Assembly (NCBI RefSeq): GCF_000372525.1
Contig: NZ_AQUR01000098.1
Span: 62,001-126,000 of the forward strand
Direction: 5' to 3'
Length of the DNA stretch: 64,000 nt
Source of the DNA: Cupriavidus neocaledonicus
GTDB lineage: Bacteria; Pseudomonadota; Gammaproteobacteria; Burkholderiales; Burkholderiaceae
Each line of letters starts with the position of its first letter. Positions within the stretch are counted from its first letter, which is position 1. Under the pieces are notes generated by a model. It was not told the origin of the DNA. It made no database searches and saw only the letters and a program-made list of their open reading frames with translations. Made by a program: the position numbers and the translations under genes. Positions 36,064-44,809 of this stretch are shown one piece after another.

Positions 36064-36489
36064 TTAGGCCTTGGGGGTCTGGTGCTCGGCCGATACGGTC
36101 CGGGTTTCGCCGCTATCGACGAGGGTACGGGTGGCGTCGATGGTCGCGTAGATCCACAGGATCTTCATCGGCGCGGTCTTCGACAGGTTGCGGAAGCGGT
36201 GCGGCACGTTGGGTGGGATGAATGTGGCATCCAGCGGCTTCAAGCGGTACTCGATCCCGTCGATATCGAGCATGGCCTCACCTTCCACAAGCACAACGCT
36301 TTCCTGGCAGTTATGGCTGTGGAACGGAATTTCGACGCCGCCGGCAAACGACGTGTAGCCGGTAATAAAGCTGTCCGAACCGATGGACTTGCCTACCAGC
36401 GGAGTCGTGCTGGCGCCGCCGCCACGGTCATAGGCAGGCAATTGGTCGGGCTTGAGCAGCACCGCACCTGAAGGGCTCTTGATCGTCAT
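36064..36489 (-). CDS. Cupin-domain protein
   Basis: 141-residue single cupin. Motif 1 is IPFHSHNCQESVVLVEGE (two His and a Glu) and motif 2 is PPNVPHRFRN, giving a probable metal site. The ATG at 36489 follows AGGAA; an earlier frame from 36567 lacks a ribosome site. It lies between the dehydrogenase (14-bp gap) and the TIM-barrel hydrolase (31-bp gap). Single cupins in catabolic operons are often isomerases, dioxygenases or sensors; the role here is unknown. Confidence 0.85.
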   Translation of the reverse strand: MTIKSPSGAVLLKPDQLPAYDRGGGASTTPLVGKSIGSDSFITGYTSFAGGVEIPFHSHNCQESVVLVEGEAMLDIDGIEYRLKPLDATFIPPNVPHRFRNLSKTAPMKILWIYATIDATRTLVDSGETRTVSAEHQTPKA

Positions 36490-36520
36490 GGGTAGTTCCT
36501 GCTGATTCACTGGTGTGTGG

Positions 36521-37546
36521 TCAGGCCGCGGCACGGTCAAAGCCGTAGAGCCGGGCCGGGTTGTCAACGAGAATGCCTTGCAGCAACGCGGGGGCGGTCG
36601 TCCAGCTCGCCAATTGGTTCAGCGCGCGCCCTGCATCCGTCTTGCGGAAGGGCTCGACCTGATCGAGGTTGCCCGTGCGGCTCGCGGAGCTGCCGGTGTG
36701 CGGCCAGTCGGACGCCCACACCAGGCGGTCTGAACGCGCCTGGATCAGCGCCATCGCAAATTCCGCCACGTCGTCGAAGTCGGGCGCGTTACGCGACGCG
36801 CGATACGGCGCCGACAGCTTTACGTACGCGTTGCCGCGCCTCACCAACTCAACCACGCTGGCGAACGCCGCCTTCTGCTCTTCCTTCTTGTAAGCCTTGA
36901 TGCCGGCGAAGTGGTCGAGCACCACGGGCACTTCTAGCGCCGCGATATCGACGGACAGTTCGGCGATTACATCGACATCCGCATAGACCTGTACCGCCCA
37001 GCCGAGAGGCCCGACCAATCCCTCCGCGCGCTTCAGCTGCTTCAGCGCGAAGCCATGGTCGCGTTGGCCGCTCACCTCTAGGTTGAGGCGGATGCCTCGG
37101 ACGCCCCGGGCATGCATTGCCTGCAGCGCCGCCGGCGTGCTGGTCTCCAGGTCGATCACTGCCACACCGCGGGCCCGCTCGCCAAGCCGGCCCAACGCGT
37201 CGAGCAAGGCCGCGTTGTCGGAACCATAGACGCTGGGCTGTACCAGTACGACGCGATCGATACCGAGGCGCTGCTCAAACGCAACCAGGTCTTCGACGCG
37301 GGCCGCAGCCGGTGTGTACGAGCGCCTGGCCGCGAATGGGAAACGCGCGCCGTCGAAGATGTGGACGTGACAATCACAACTGCCGGGCGGCGGCCGAAAA
37401 GATGGCGCGCTGACATGGGAGACGAGATCCGGGTTCACTGAAGATCCTTGTGTGGACACACCAGGTGCGTTAGCCGCCATGGCTTCAAAGAGGGAAAGTC
37501 CGCCGATGGCCGCCAGGCCTGCCTGAAGCACTTGTCTGCGATGCAC
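36521..37546 (-). CDS. Amidohydrolase-family TIM-barrel hydrolase with Tat-like leader (LigI-like)
   Basis: 341 residues from a GTG at 37546 with AGGAGA 7-8 nt upstream. The N-terminus HRRQVLQAGLAAIGGLSLFEAMA is a twin-arginine-type leader, suggesting export. The catalytic domain starts at GSCDCHVHIFDG (metal HxH). VVLVQPSVYGSDNAALLDAL, GVRGIRLNL, VVLDHFAG and RLVWASDWPH are as in 2-pyrone-4,6-dicarboxylate lactonase (LigI) and 4-sulfomuconolactone hydrolase relatives. It probably hydrolyses a lactone. It is first in a minus-strand operon divergent from a GntR gene. Why a lactonase would be exported is unclear; the leader could also be non-functional. Confidence 0.82.
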   Translation of the reverse strand: MHRRQVLQAGLAAIGGLSLFEAMAANAPGVSTQGSSVNPDLVSHVSAPSFRPPPGSCDCHVHIFDGARFPFAARRSYTPAAARVEDLVAFEQRLGIDRVVLVQPSVYGSDNAALLDALGRLGERARGVAVIDLETSTPAALQAMHARGVRGIRLNLEVSGQRDHGFALKQLKRAEGLVGPLGWAVQVYADVDVIAELSVDIAALEVPVVLDHFAGIKAYKKEEQKAAFASVVELVRRGNAYVKLSAPYRASRNAPDFDDVAEFAMALIQARSDRLVWASDWPHTGSSASRTGNLDQVEPFRKTDAGRALNQLASWTTAPALLQGILVDNPARLYGFDRAAA

Positions 37547-37710
37547 TACTGTCTCCTGTTGTTGTCGGTGCGCCGCCAAGGGGACGCGATGAATGGCATT
37601 TTATAGGCCCAAAGAACCATGTAAAGGGTTTTTTGGATTTACAAAGAACCACCGTCGACCGACAGCGATCGCCAGCCCTTGCAGCACAAGGCACAGCAGG
37701 GAATTTTCAT

Positions 37711-37718
37711 GGTATACC
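37711..37718. promoter_or_regulatory. GGTATACC palindrome, candidate GntR/FCD operator
   Basis: A perfect 8-bp palindrome GGTATACC in the 309-bp gap between the divergent hydrolase operon (start 37546) and the GntR gene (start 37856). FCD-type GntR regulators often bind short GGT-N-ACC-centred palindromes, so this is a reasonable operator candidate. The rest of the gap is AT-richer than its surroundings and holds no gene. Confidence 0.45.
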
Positions 37719-37855
37719 CGATGCCAGCTTGCCTTCCTGCGGAATTTGACGCCGCCCGCCGTCAATGTGCATGGCGTCATCGTTGGCCTTTTGATCTTCC
37801 AAAAGTCCAACATAGATGTGATAGCATCCGACAACCGGTTTGAACGCTTCCTCTC

Positions 37856-38737
37856 ATGGCCCGCCAGCTCGCCGACGTCCTCGCGGCAAACATTCATCAG
37901 TACATCTCTGCTGCCGGGATGGCGCCGGGTACACGTCTGCCCGAGCGGGCGCTGGCCGAGCAGTTCCGCGTGTCGCGTTCGCCCGTGCGAGAGGCCTTGA
38001 GGCGCCTGGCGTCACAGTCAGTGGTTGCGGCGCATCCGGAAGGCGGTTATGCGGTGGCCGAAGGCAGCCTCGTGGTACCGGTGGATGGCCGGGAAGTGGA
38101 TGGCAGCGAAGGCGACGGCGCAGAGGCCGTCTACTTCAGGATTGCGGAGGAGCGGCTCAATGGAGTATTGCCCGATCGCTTCACCGAAAACGAAATGATG
38201 CGCAGGTATGGCATCACGCGTGCGCAACTTGGCGCGATCCTGCGCCGAATGGCGCAGGAGGGATGGGTGGAACGACTGCCCGGCCACGGTTGGATGTTCC
38301 TGCCCGTGCTCACGTCCGCCGAGACCTACAAACAGGGCTATCGCTATCGCTTGCTGATTGAAGCCGCCGGCATCCTGGAACCGACCTTCGAGCTCGACCG
38401 GGAAGCGCTGTTGCGCTGCCGCGCCGAGCAAGAAGCGCTGGCAAACGGCGGTGTCTACTCCGCCTCCGCAGCCGCGCTGTTCGACGCAAACAGCCGCCTG
38501 CATGAAACCATTGCCGCTTGCTCAGGCAACGCGTTTATCCTCGAAGGCCTGCGGCGTCTTGACCGCTTGCGCCGACTCATGGAATACCGCAAGGCAGTAG
38601 ACCGCGACCAGGCCGAACGGCGCTGCCGCGAACACCTAACGCTGATCGACATGCTGCTGAATGGCCAGCAAGAAGCGGCGGCGGATTTCATGCGCCTGCA
38701 CCTGCGCAATGCTGTGCGCGAAAAGTCGGATAGCTAG
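37856..38737 (+). CDS. GntR-family regulator (FCD type) with a second wHTH-like segment
   Basis: 293 residues. The N-terminal GntR wHTH (about 3-68) contains GTRLPERALAEQFRVSRSPVREALRRLASQSVV. A second winged-helix-like stretch follows at about 90-150 (FRIAEERLNGVLPDRFTENEMMRRYGITRAQLGAILRRM split over the segment). A helical FCD effector domain runs from about 165 to 285. FCD regulators usually repress sugar-acid or aromatic-acid operons until a carboxylate ligand binds. It is divergent from the hydrolase-cupin-dehydrogenase-Bug-ALDH operon, the probable target. Confidence 0.88.
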   Translation: MARQLADVLAANIHQYISAAGMAPGTRLPERALAEQFRVSRSPVREALRRLASQSVVAAHPEGGYAVAEGSLVVPVDGREVDGSEGDGAEAVYFRIAEERLNGVLPDRFTENEMMRRYGITRAQLGAILRRMAQEGWVERLPGHGWMFLPVLTSAETYKQGYRYRLLIEAAGILEPTFELDREALLRCRAEQEALANGGVYSASAAALFDANSRLHETIAACSGNAFILEGLRRLDRLRRLMEYRKAVDRDQAERRCREHLTLIDMLLNGQQEAAADFMRLHLRNAVREKSDS

Positions 38738-38786
38738 TAGCATCGGTCATTCGGCGGATTCCGGGTCACCCGTGACCTCAATCGCA

Positions 38787-39417
38787 TCATTCGGGGCTTT
38801 GCAGCTCGAGCTTTTTGCATCTACTGCACGTCACAGCAGGGGTTCTGGTGTTGCGGTCCCTTCCAGGCCAGCCGGCCTTCGGCGGCAAGCTTTCGAAAGG
38901 CAAGGAGCGTGCGCATAGGGCGTTGCCTTCGAGCGTGAGGCCCAGTCGATCCCCATACTGAGCGTACCAGCGGAAGCCAGCGGTTACCTGGCCCGGCGCG
39001 ATGCCGGCGTCATAGACTTCCAGCGGATCAAACTCGATCGGGGCAATCAGCAACGCCGCCTCTGCATCGACGAAGAACTGTTGAGCGGCAGGCAACGCCC
39101 AGACCACCCGCCCCTTGGCCTTCGCCTGCATGGCAGGATCGCAGGCGGTCAGCCGTGAAACTCTCCACGTAAGGATTTCGCAGGCCCGACCATTCCGCCA
39201 GCGCTGCGATATCGTCCCATTCCTTGCCAACGTGCAGGCAGCGCGCCGCGGGCCCGACGGTCTGCGGCACCTCAGGGAGGTCGTAGCGGATGCCTCGCAG
39301 CCGAATGTCGCGCCAGGCCCAGACAGCGAAGGATCTGGCGAGCCCCTTGAGCGTCTGCAGCGCGTCGACCGCAAGCCGCAGGTCCAGAGGTCGCAGTTCG
39401 ACCTTCGGGCGTTTCAC
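38787..39417 (-). pseudogene. Frameshifted gene of unknown family
   Basis: Two overlapping minus-strand frames together make one protein-like sequence. The first (GTG 39417) gives KVELRPLDLRLAVDALQTL... HVGKEWDDIAALAEWSGLRNPYVESFTADRLRSC. The second continues CDPAMQAKAKGRVVWALPAAQQFF... IEFDPLEVYDAGIAPGQVTAGFRWYAQYGDRLGLTL. The switch lies at about 39140-39160 around the shared TGCGATCCTGCC. No known domain was recognised. A single-base indel, or a sequencing error, would explain the break. Downstream codons to 38787 look less protein-like. Confidence 0.5.
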
Positions 39418-39775
39418 GAACCTAGCCGTTCAATATGTGGACGTCCACACCGCCACCCCGCCGTTACCCGCCACGGTGTTCCCAACACGTCCCATGCAGC
39501 TTGCAGGCACGAGGCACCGCTCCGCCGCACCTATCGCGCCCGGCACTTCCCCACTACCAATTCGCATCATTGTTTCCTTTTGACGGGGGAGAACGCGCCG
39601 CTTTTGCGACGGGCAAAACCTACCATGGATCGGACCCATAGTCATGGCAGCGCACCAGCCGCTTCGACCGGCGTATCCGTAGCGATCTGCCGAGCGGGTG
39701 CCACCGCAAGGCCACCGAGCGTTGCCTGAAACAATAAGAATTACCAGGCTTACCCACCCATGGAGGACGACAATC
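39418..39775. other. Intergenic, no gene seen
   Basis: Upstream region of the Bug gene at 39776; only shadow frames. An in-frame TGA just before 39417 limits the pseudogene on its right. Confidence 0.5.
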
Positions 39776-40732
39776 ATGATCCGATCGATCACCCTAGCCA
39801 CCTTGCTTTCGCTGTCTGCCGGCGTATCGCTCGCCCAGCAGAACTCAACGCCGGTGCGCCTTCTGGTCGGCTTCTCGGCAGGAGGCGCCATCGACTCCGT
39901 CGGCCGTGCGCTCGCCGAAAGTCTCCGCGTGACACTGAAGCAGCCGGTCATCGTAGAAAACAAGCCAGGCGCCAACCAGCGCCCGGCACTTGCCGAACTC
40001 AAGCGCTCGCCGCCCGATGGCCAGACCCTGGTGCTCGCAAACAGCGCACCGTTCACGATCTTTCCGCACGCCTTCAAGAAGCTCGAATTCGATGCGGTGA
40101 AGGACTTCACACCGGTTGGACGGGTGACGACGTACGAACTGTGCGTCGCGGCAGGACCGAAGGCGCCTCCCGGCGGGATCAAGGAAGTCCTGGTGTGGGC
40201 GAAAGCTCATCCATCCGAGGCTTCCTATGGCACGTCCGGGCCGGGCAACATCAGCCACTTCCTTGGCGGGATGATCGGCACCGCTAACGGGATGCAGCTT
40301 CAGCACGTGCCTTACAAAGGCGGCGCCCCCGCGCTTGTGGACCTGGCCGGGGGACAGATTCCCATGATCATCGATACGATCTATGAACCGATGGAAATGT
40401 CCAAGTCCGGCAAGGTACGGATCCTCGCCACCACCGGTGAGAGCCGCAGCCCTTTTCTTCCCAACGTCCCAACGCTACGTGAAGCGGGTATCAATGTCGC
40501 CGCTGATGCGTACGTGGCACTGTATGCGCCGGCTGGCCTGCCGGCCGACAAGGTAAAGCGTCTGAACAAGGCACTTGAGGAGGCGATGCGGTCGCATGAG
40601 TTGCAAGCGCGTATCAAGCAGTTCGCCATGTCGCCAGCGTTTTCCACGCCGTCGGAACTCGCCAGACTGCAGGCCACTACCGCGGCGAGCTGGGAAGGCC
40701 CGATCAAGGCCAGCGGGTTCTCGGCTGATTAG
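39776..40732 (+). CDS. Bug/TctC-family periplasmic receptor
   Basis: 318-residue receptor. The signal peptide MIRSITLATLLSLSAGVSLAQ is followed by TPVRLLVGFSAGGAIDSVGRALAE, VIVENKPGANQRPALAEL and HVPYKGGAPALVDLAGGQIPMIID. The ATG at 39776 is supported by GGAGG at 39762-39766. It is followed by a strong terminator, so it is a single-gene unit, not linked to TctA/B. It is somewhat more diverged from the other four receptors here. The ligand is unknown. Confidence 0.92.
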   Translation: MIRSITLATLLSLSAGVSLAQQNSTPVRLLVGFSAGGAIDSVGRALAESLRVTLKQPVIVENKPGANQRPALAELKRSPPDGQTLVLANSAPFTIFPHAFKKLEFDAVKDFTPVGRVTTYELCVAAGPKAPPGGIKEVLVWAKAHPSEASYGTSGPGNISHFLGGMIGTANGMQLQHVPYKGGAPALVDLAGGQIPMIIDTIYEPMEMSKSGKVRILATTGESRSPFLPNVPTLREAGINVAADAYVALYAPAGLPADKVKRLNKALEEAMRSHELQARIKQFAMSPAFSTPSELARLQATTAASWEGPIKASGFSAD

Positions 40733-40792
40733 TTTCCGGACCCGTGGCCGTCCAGGAATGTCCGAATGCGGCAGGCATTCGCCAGCGCCTTC

Positions 40793-40821
40793 GCCCGAGC
40801 CCGCGCAGGCTCGGGCTTGTT
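40793..40821 (+). terminator. Intrinsic terminator after the Bug gene
   Basis: GCCCGAGCC (40793-40801) pairs perfectly with GGCTCGGGC (40808-40816) over a 6-nt loop, followed by TTGTT, 60 bp after the Bug stop at 40732. This is the clearest intrinsic terminator in the window. Confidence 0.75.
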
Positions 40822-41133
40822 GCGAACGGCTGTCCCGATTCGGGATGTCGTTGCATTTTCTACCGCCACTTCGCGGCACGTTTGCGCCCGGCGCCAGCTA
40901 GCATTCACTTGAGTGAGCCGACCGTGCTCGATCGCATCGGCAACGCGACTTGCGAACGGAAAACCGATGGCTTTTCCGCGCAACATTCATTAGCACATCC
41001 AATATAACGACACCGGAGACATGCCTCTTCCCGATCCCCCTCCCTACGCCAATTCAATGGCATTCCGGCAGACGCTGCCGGCGCATGAAGGGCCAGACGT
41101 GCCCTTTGCATCCTGAACTCTTCCGAAATCGAT
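40822..41133. other. Leader region of the permease, no gene seen
   Basis: About 310 bp between the terminator and the permease start; no supported frame. It presumably holds the promoter of the permease/gamma-glutamyltransferase pair. Confidence 0.45.
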
Positions 41134-41136
41134 GTG

Positions 41137-42432
41137 ATGGAATTCAGAACAACCACCGGCCAGCTCACCACTGGTCGCGGATGGACACGCCACGACACGC
41201 TGTGGGTGTTGGGCATCTACGGCAACGCGGTAGGAGGTGGCACGCTGTTCTGGCCCGTCAGCCTAGGGATGACAGGCTTTTGGCCCATGATCATTCTGTC
41301 GGTCCTGGCACTGCCGGTCACCTTCTTCCCCTACCTTGCCTTGGGACGCTTCGTGCTGTCCGGCACGACACGCGGCGGACGCGACGGCAACATCCTGGAC
41401 GCCACGCAGGAACATCTTGGGGACGGTTGGAGCAAGGCACTGACGGCCTTGTATTTTTCGGCGGTCTTCCCGGGCATGACAATCTACACGATCACGCTCA
41501 CCAATACGATTATTGATTTCGCTTGTACGCAACTGCACCTCGGCGGCATGTCGCGCTGGTATGTCGCGCCCATCAGTACCTTCGTGCTGATGATGATGGT
41601 GCGCTACGGCACGACTACCGTGGTGAGGATTATGGGCTATATCGTCCTGCCCTTCATTCTCTGCCTAATCCTGTTCGGCATCATGGCTGCACCACACTGG
41701 AACGCCTCGATGCTGGAGACAGCAACCCACTTCGGCGGCGTGTCCGGATTGGCCACGGAAACATGGAAGGGACTGCCGCTCGTGGTTTTTGCCTTCAGCT
41801 TTACTTCCATCGTGTCCAGCTTTGTGGTCGCCCAGCGACGCACCTATGGTGCCGAGGCGCCGCACAAGGTCAAGCAGGTCATGCTGGTGGCAGTCATGCT
41901 TGCGGTGTCGACCGTGCTGTTCTTCTCGTGGAGCACCATCTTCGCCCTTTCCCCGGCAGAACTGTCCGAGGCGAAGGCGAGCAACCTCACCATCCTGTCG
42001 TTCCTCTCACGCAAGTTCGACACTCCGGCGATGGCCATAGCCTCGCAAGCCATCGTGTTCGCCGCAGTGATCAAGTCCTTCCTGGCTCACTATCTTGCAA
42101 CGGAAGAAAGCGCAAAGAGCTTCAGCCGAAGCCTCTTTGGCACGTCCGAAGCTACGCTGCGCAGTCCGGCATTCACGCGCCTGATAGCGCTGTTCGTTTA
42201 TGCCGTGACCACGGCATGCGCTATCGCCAACCTGGATGTGCTCAACCTGATCAAGGTCGCCCTGGTTCCCGTCAGCGTCTTCGTGGTGTATTTCCTGCCG
42301 CTTTATGCATTCCGCAAGGTCCCTTCCTTGCACCGCTATCAGGGGCGCCCGATGAACCTGCTGATCGCTGCGGTCGGCATCGTATGCCTGGTCAGCGGTA
42401 TTGGAACGATGATCGCGAAGTTCAGCCATTGA
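41137..42432 (+). CDS. HAAAP-type amino acid permease
   Basis: 431-residue, about 11-helix permease of the same broad family as the one at 3650-4927 but clearly diverged. DTLWVLGIYGNAVGGGTLFWPVSLG forms the broken first helix, with LPLVVFAFSFTSIVSSFVVAQRR in the middle. The start is ATG 41137 or the adjacent GTG 41134; no strong ribosome site. It is followed after 73 bp by a gamma-glutamyltransferase-like gene, so the substrate may be an amino acid or gamma-glutamyl compound. HAAAP proteins are proton symporters in the inner membrane. Confidence 0.85.
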   Translation: MEFRTTTGQLTTGRGWTRHDTLWVLGIYGNAVGGGTLFWPVSLGMTGFWPMIILSVLALPVTFFPYLALGRFVLSGTTRGGRDGNILDATQEHLGDGWSKALTALYFSAVFPGMTIYTITLTNTIIDFACTQLHLGGMSRWYVAPISTFVLMMMVRYGTTTVVRIMGYIVLPFILCLILFGIMAAPHWNASMLETATHFGGVSGLATETWKGLPLVVFAFSFTSIVSSFVVAQRRTYGAEAPHKVKQVMLVAVMLAVSTVLFFSWSTIFALSPAELSEAKASNLTILSFLSRKFDTPAMAIASQAIVFAAVIKSFLAHYLATEESAKSFSRSLFGTSEATLRSPAFTRLIALFVYAVTTACAIANLDVLNLIKVALVPVSVFVVYFLPLYAFRKVPSLHRYQGRPMNLLIAAVGIVCLVSGIGTMIAKFSH

Positions 42433-42505
42433 ACGTCAAGTTGGTGCCCCCGCCGCTGGGCTAGCCGGCATGCGGCACTCCGTGCTTTTCCAAAGGAAAT
42501 CAGAA

Positions 42506-44092
42506 ATGCGTGAATTTGAAGTTCCGGGCCGCTCGGTGGCTCTTGGCTCCCAGGGCATGGTGGCCACCTCCAATCCACAGGCCGCGCTTGCCGGCCTGGA
42601 CGTGCTGCGCTCGGGCGGCAATGCCATCGATGCGGCCATTGCCATCGCTGCCATGCTTGCGGTCGTCGAGCCGACGCAGACTGGTATCGGTGGGGATTGC
42701 TTCGTACTGCTGAAGAAGCCGGGGCAGCCGCCCGTCGCCCTGAACGGCGCGGGCTGGGCGCCCAAGGCAATACGCGTCGAAGCGCTGCGAGACGCCGGCA
42801 TGAGCGCCATCCCCGCGGAGAGCGTGCATGCCGTCACCGTTCCCGGGTCGATCCGCGCGTGGGAGCGGTTGCTGGCCGACTACGGCACCCGCAGCTTCGC
42901 GTCGCTGCTGCTACCGGCCATTGCCGCGGCCGAGTCCGGTTACAACGTGACGGAGCGTCTCGCGCGCGACTGGGGGCGACAGACGGCAAAGATGTCGGCC
43001 ACCCCGGAAGCCAAGGCAGTGTTCCTGGCAGACGGCAGTGCACCGCGGGTCGGGGACCGGCGGTCCAACCCCCGACTTGGCAAGGCCTTGCGAGCGATTG
43101 CCGCTGAGGGTGCCGATGCATTCTACGAAGGCTGGATCGCCGAAGACATCGTTGCCGCATTGAGGAGCCGGGGCAGTGCCATGTCGCTCGACGATTTTGC
43201 CGACTACCAACCGGAGTATGTGACGCCCATCTCGGCGGAATACCGCGGATACCAACTGTGGGAATGCCCGCCGAGCGGCCAAGGCATCGTCGCGCTGCAA
43301 ATTGCATCGATGCTCAACCAGTTCCCACTGCACGAACTAGACCCGTTGAGCGCGGAGCGTTTTCACTTGCAGGCAGAGGTGTCCCGCGTGGCCTATGCCC
43401 AGCGCGATGCAATGCTGTGCGACCCCGCGTTCCACCCCGTCGATATCGACCGCCTGCTGTCCGCCCAGCATATTGCCGGACTGCTGGCGCAAATCAATCC
43501 TGACTGCCGGATCGGCGACCGCCTGCCCGCGGACATGCCGGAGCACAAGGACACGGTCTTCATCTCCGTTGCGGATGCCGACGGCACTTTGGTGGCATTC
43601 ATCAACTCCCTGTTCGACGACTTCGGCAGCGGCCTGGTCGCCCCCGGGTCCGGTGTACTGCTGCACAACCGCGGATGCGGCTTCGTGCTCGAGCCAGGCC
43701 ATCCCAACGTGATTGCCGGCCGCAAGCGTCCGATGCACACCATCATCCCGGCGTTGCTGACAAAGGACGATGAGGCGATCCTCTCGTTCGGCTGTACCGG
43801 GGGCCACTTCCAGCCTGCCGGCCAACTCCAGGTGCTGTCTAACATCCTGGACTATGGCATGTCAGTTCAGCAGGCGATCGAGCATCCCCGCATGTTCGCC
43901 AGGGGCGATAGCCTCGAACTGGAACAAACCGTGCCCCCGTCGGTGTGGGAAGGCCTACGTCGCCGCGGTCACCGTCCCACCCGAACGGAAAATCCCCTCG
44001 GCACCTGCCATGCGATCTGGACCGATCGCCAGCGCGGCGTGCTGATGGGCGGCTCTGACGGCCGGCGCGACGGACTCGCGATCGGCTATTGA
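42506..44092 (+). CDS. Gamma-glutamyltransferase-family Ntn hydrolase
   Basis: 528 residues from ATG 42506 (AAAGGAA upstream). ALAGLDVLRSGGNAIDAAIA and EPTQTGIGGDCFVLL are the large-subunit signatures; autocleavage is expected before Thr350 (EHKDTVFISVADADG), the catalytic nucleophile. INSLFDDFGSGLVAPGSGVLLHNRG and the C-terminal MGGSDGRRDG follow. There is no signal peptide, unlike periplasmic GGT, so it is probably a cytoplasmic member such as an acylase or oxamate-hydrolase-like enzyme. The upstream permease likely supplies its substrate. Confidence 0.88.
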   Translation: MREFEVPGRSVALGSQGMVATSNPQAALAGLDVLRSGGNAIDAAIAIAAMLAVVEPTQTGIGGDCFVLLKKPGQPPVALNGAGWAPKAIRVEALRDAGMSAIPAESVHAVTVPGSIRAWERLLADYGTRSFASLLLPAIAAAESGYNVTERLARDWGRQTAKMSATPEAKAVFLADGSAPRVGDRRSNPRLGKALRAIAAEGADAFYEGWIAEDIVAALRSRGSAMSLDDFADYQPEYVTPISAEYRGYQLWECPPSGQGIVALQIASMLNQFPLHELDPLSAERFHLQAEVSRVAYAQRDAMLCDPAFHPVDIDRLLSAQHIAGLLAQINPDCRIGDRLPADMPEHKDTVFISVADADGTLVAFINSLFDDFGSGLVAPGSGVLLHNRGCGFVLEPGHPNVIAGRKRPMHTIIPALLTKDDEAILSFGCTGGHFQPAGQLQVLSNILDYGMSVQQAIEHPRMFARGDSLELEQTVPPSVWEGLRRRGHRPTRTENPLGTCHAIWTDRQRGVLMGGSDGRRDGLAIGY

Positions 44093-44590
44093 AGCGCTGG
44101 CCATCCCGCTTGCATGCTTGTCATAGCGGCACGGATTCCGCGCCAGAGAGAGACACCGCGCACAAGACCGCCCGTCAAGCCCGACGACGCCGCGCTTTCG
44201 AACCTGGTTTGCGGCAGCGATCCGCCGTCCAGCAATGCATCGACTCCCCCCGACGACGACGGTCACGCCGCAGTCGTCGTCCATTTGGCGTCATTGTCGC
44301 CGTTGATCCGTATGTCCTTGCCGGGGAACTCATCCAGACCTGATTCACGCTTTTTTTGATGGGCTGGCGTATTGCTACGCGTCTCGCGTCCTATGTTTGC
44401 TGCGTGCGATCAGCTTACGCCGTCGGGGGACGACAAATCGCTATCGCAGCAATTCTGCCGGATGCTGTTCCCTATCGCGGTTGTCCACAGCGACTTCGAC
44501 TATTTCACTAGGGCTGTCCGACGCAGACCTTATACAGCACGAAGAAGTCGCGAACTAGACTGCAGGCATGTAGCCGCAAAGGCGGCAATC
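44093..44590. other. Intergenic between GGT-like gene and end-joining operon
   Basis: About 500 bp with no supported gene. A frame open from 44372 runs into the DUF2188 gene, but its first 70 codons carry no domain and have a cysteine- and arginine-rich make-up unlike a real N-terminus. Confidence 0.5.
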
Positions 44591-44809
44591 CTGCCGAACA
44601 TTCACGTGGTATCGAGCGGGAACAAAGGGAAAGTCGAAGTGAAGCGTGGTACACAAGCATGGCCGACTTACGACAGCCAGGATGCAGCAATTGTTGCCGG
44701 GACAGCTCTGGCAAAGAAGCTCCGGAGCGAGCTGATAGTGCAGGGCGCGGACGGAGCAATTCGTATGCGAAACTCCTACGGAAATGACCCGAGAGACGTC
44801 AAAGGGTAA
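44591..44809 (+). CDS. DUF2188 small protein, apparently starting at CTG
   Basis: 72 residues matching the whole DUF2188 domain: PNIHVVSSGNKGKVEVKRG at the start, DSQDAAIVAGTALAKKL in the middle, and IVQGADGAIRMRNSYGNDP at the end. DUF2188 proteins are short cytoplasmic proteins of unknown function. No ATG, GTG or TTG gives a normal N-terminus; the CTG at 44591 does, with AAAGGCGG ending 5 nt upstream. Its 3' end overlaps the ligD start by 26 nt in another frame, so it is probably coupled to ligD. The start codon is inferred. Confidence 0.7.
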   Translation: MPNIHVVSSGNKGKVEVKRGTQAWPTYDSQDAAIVAGTALAKKLRSELIVQGADGAIRMRNSYGNDPRDVKG

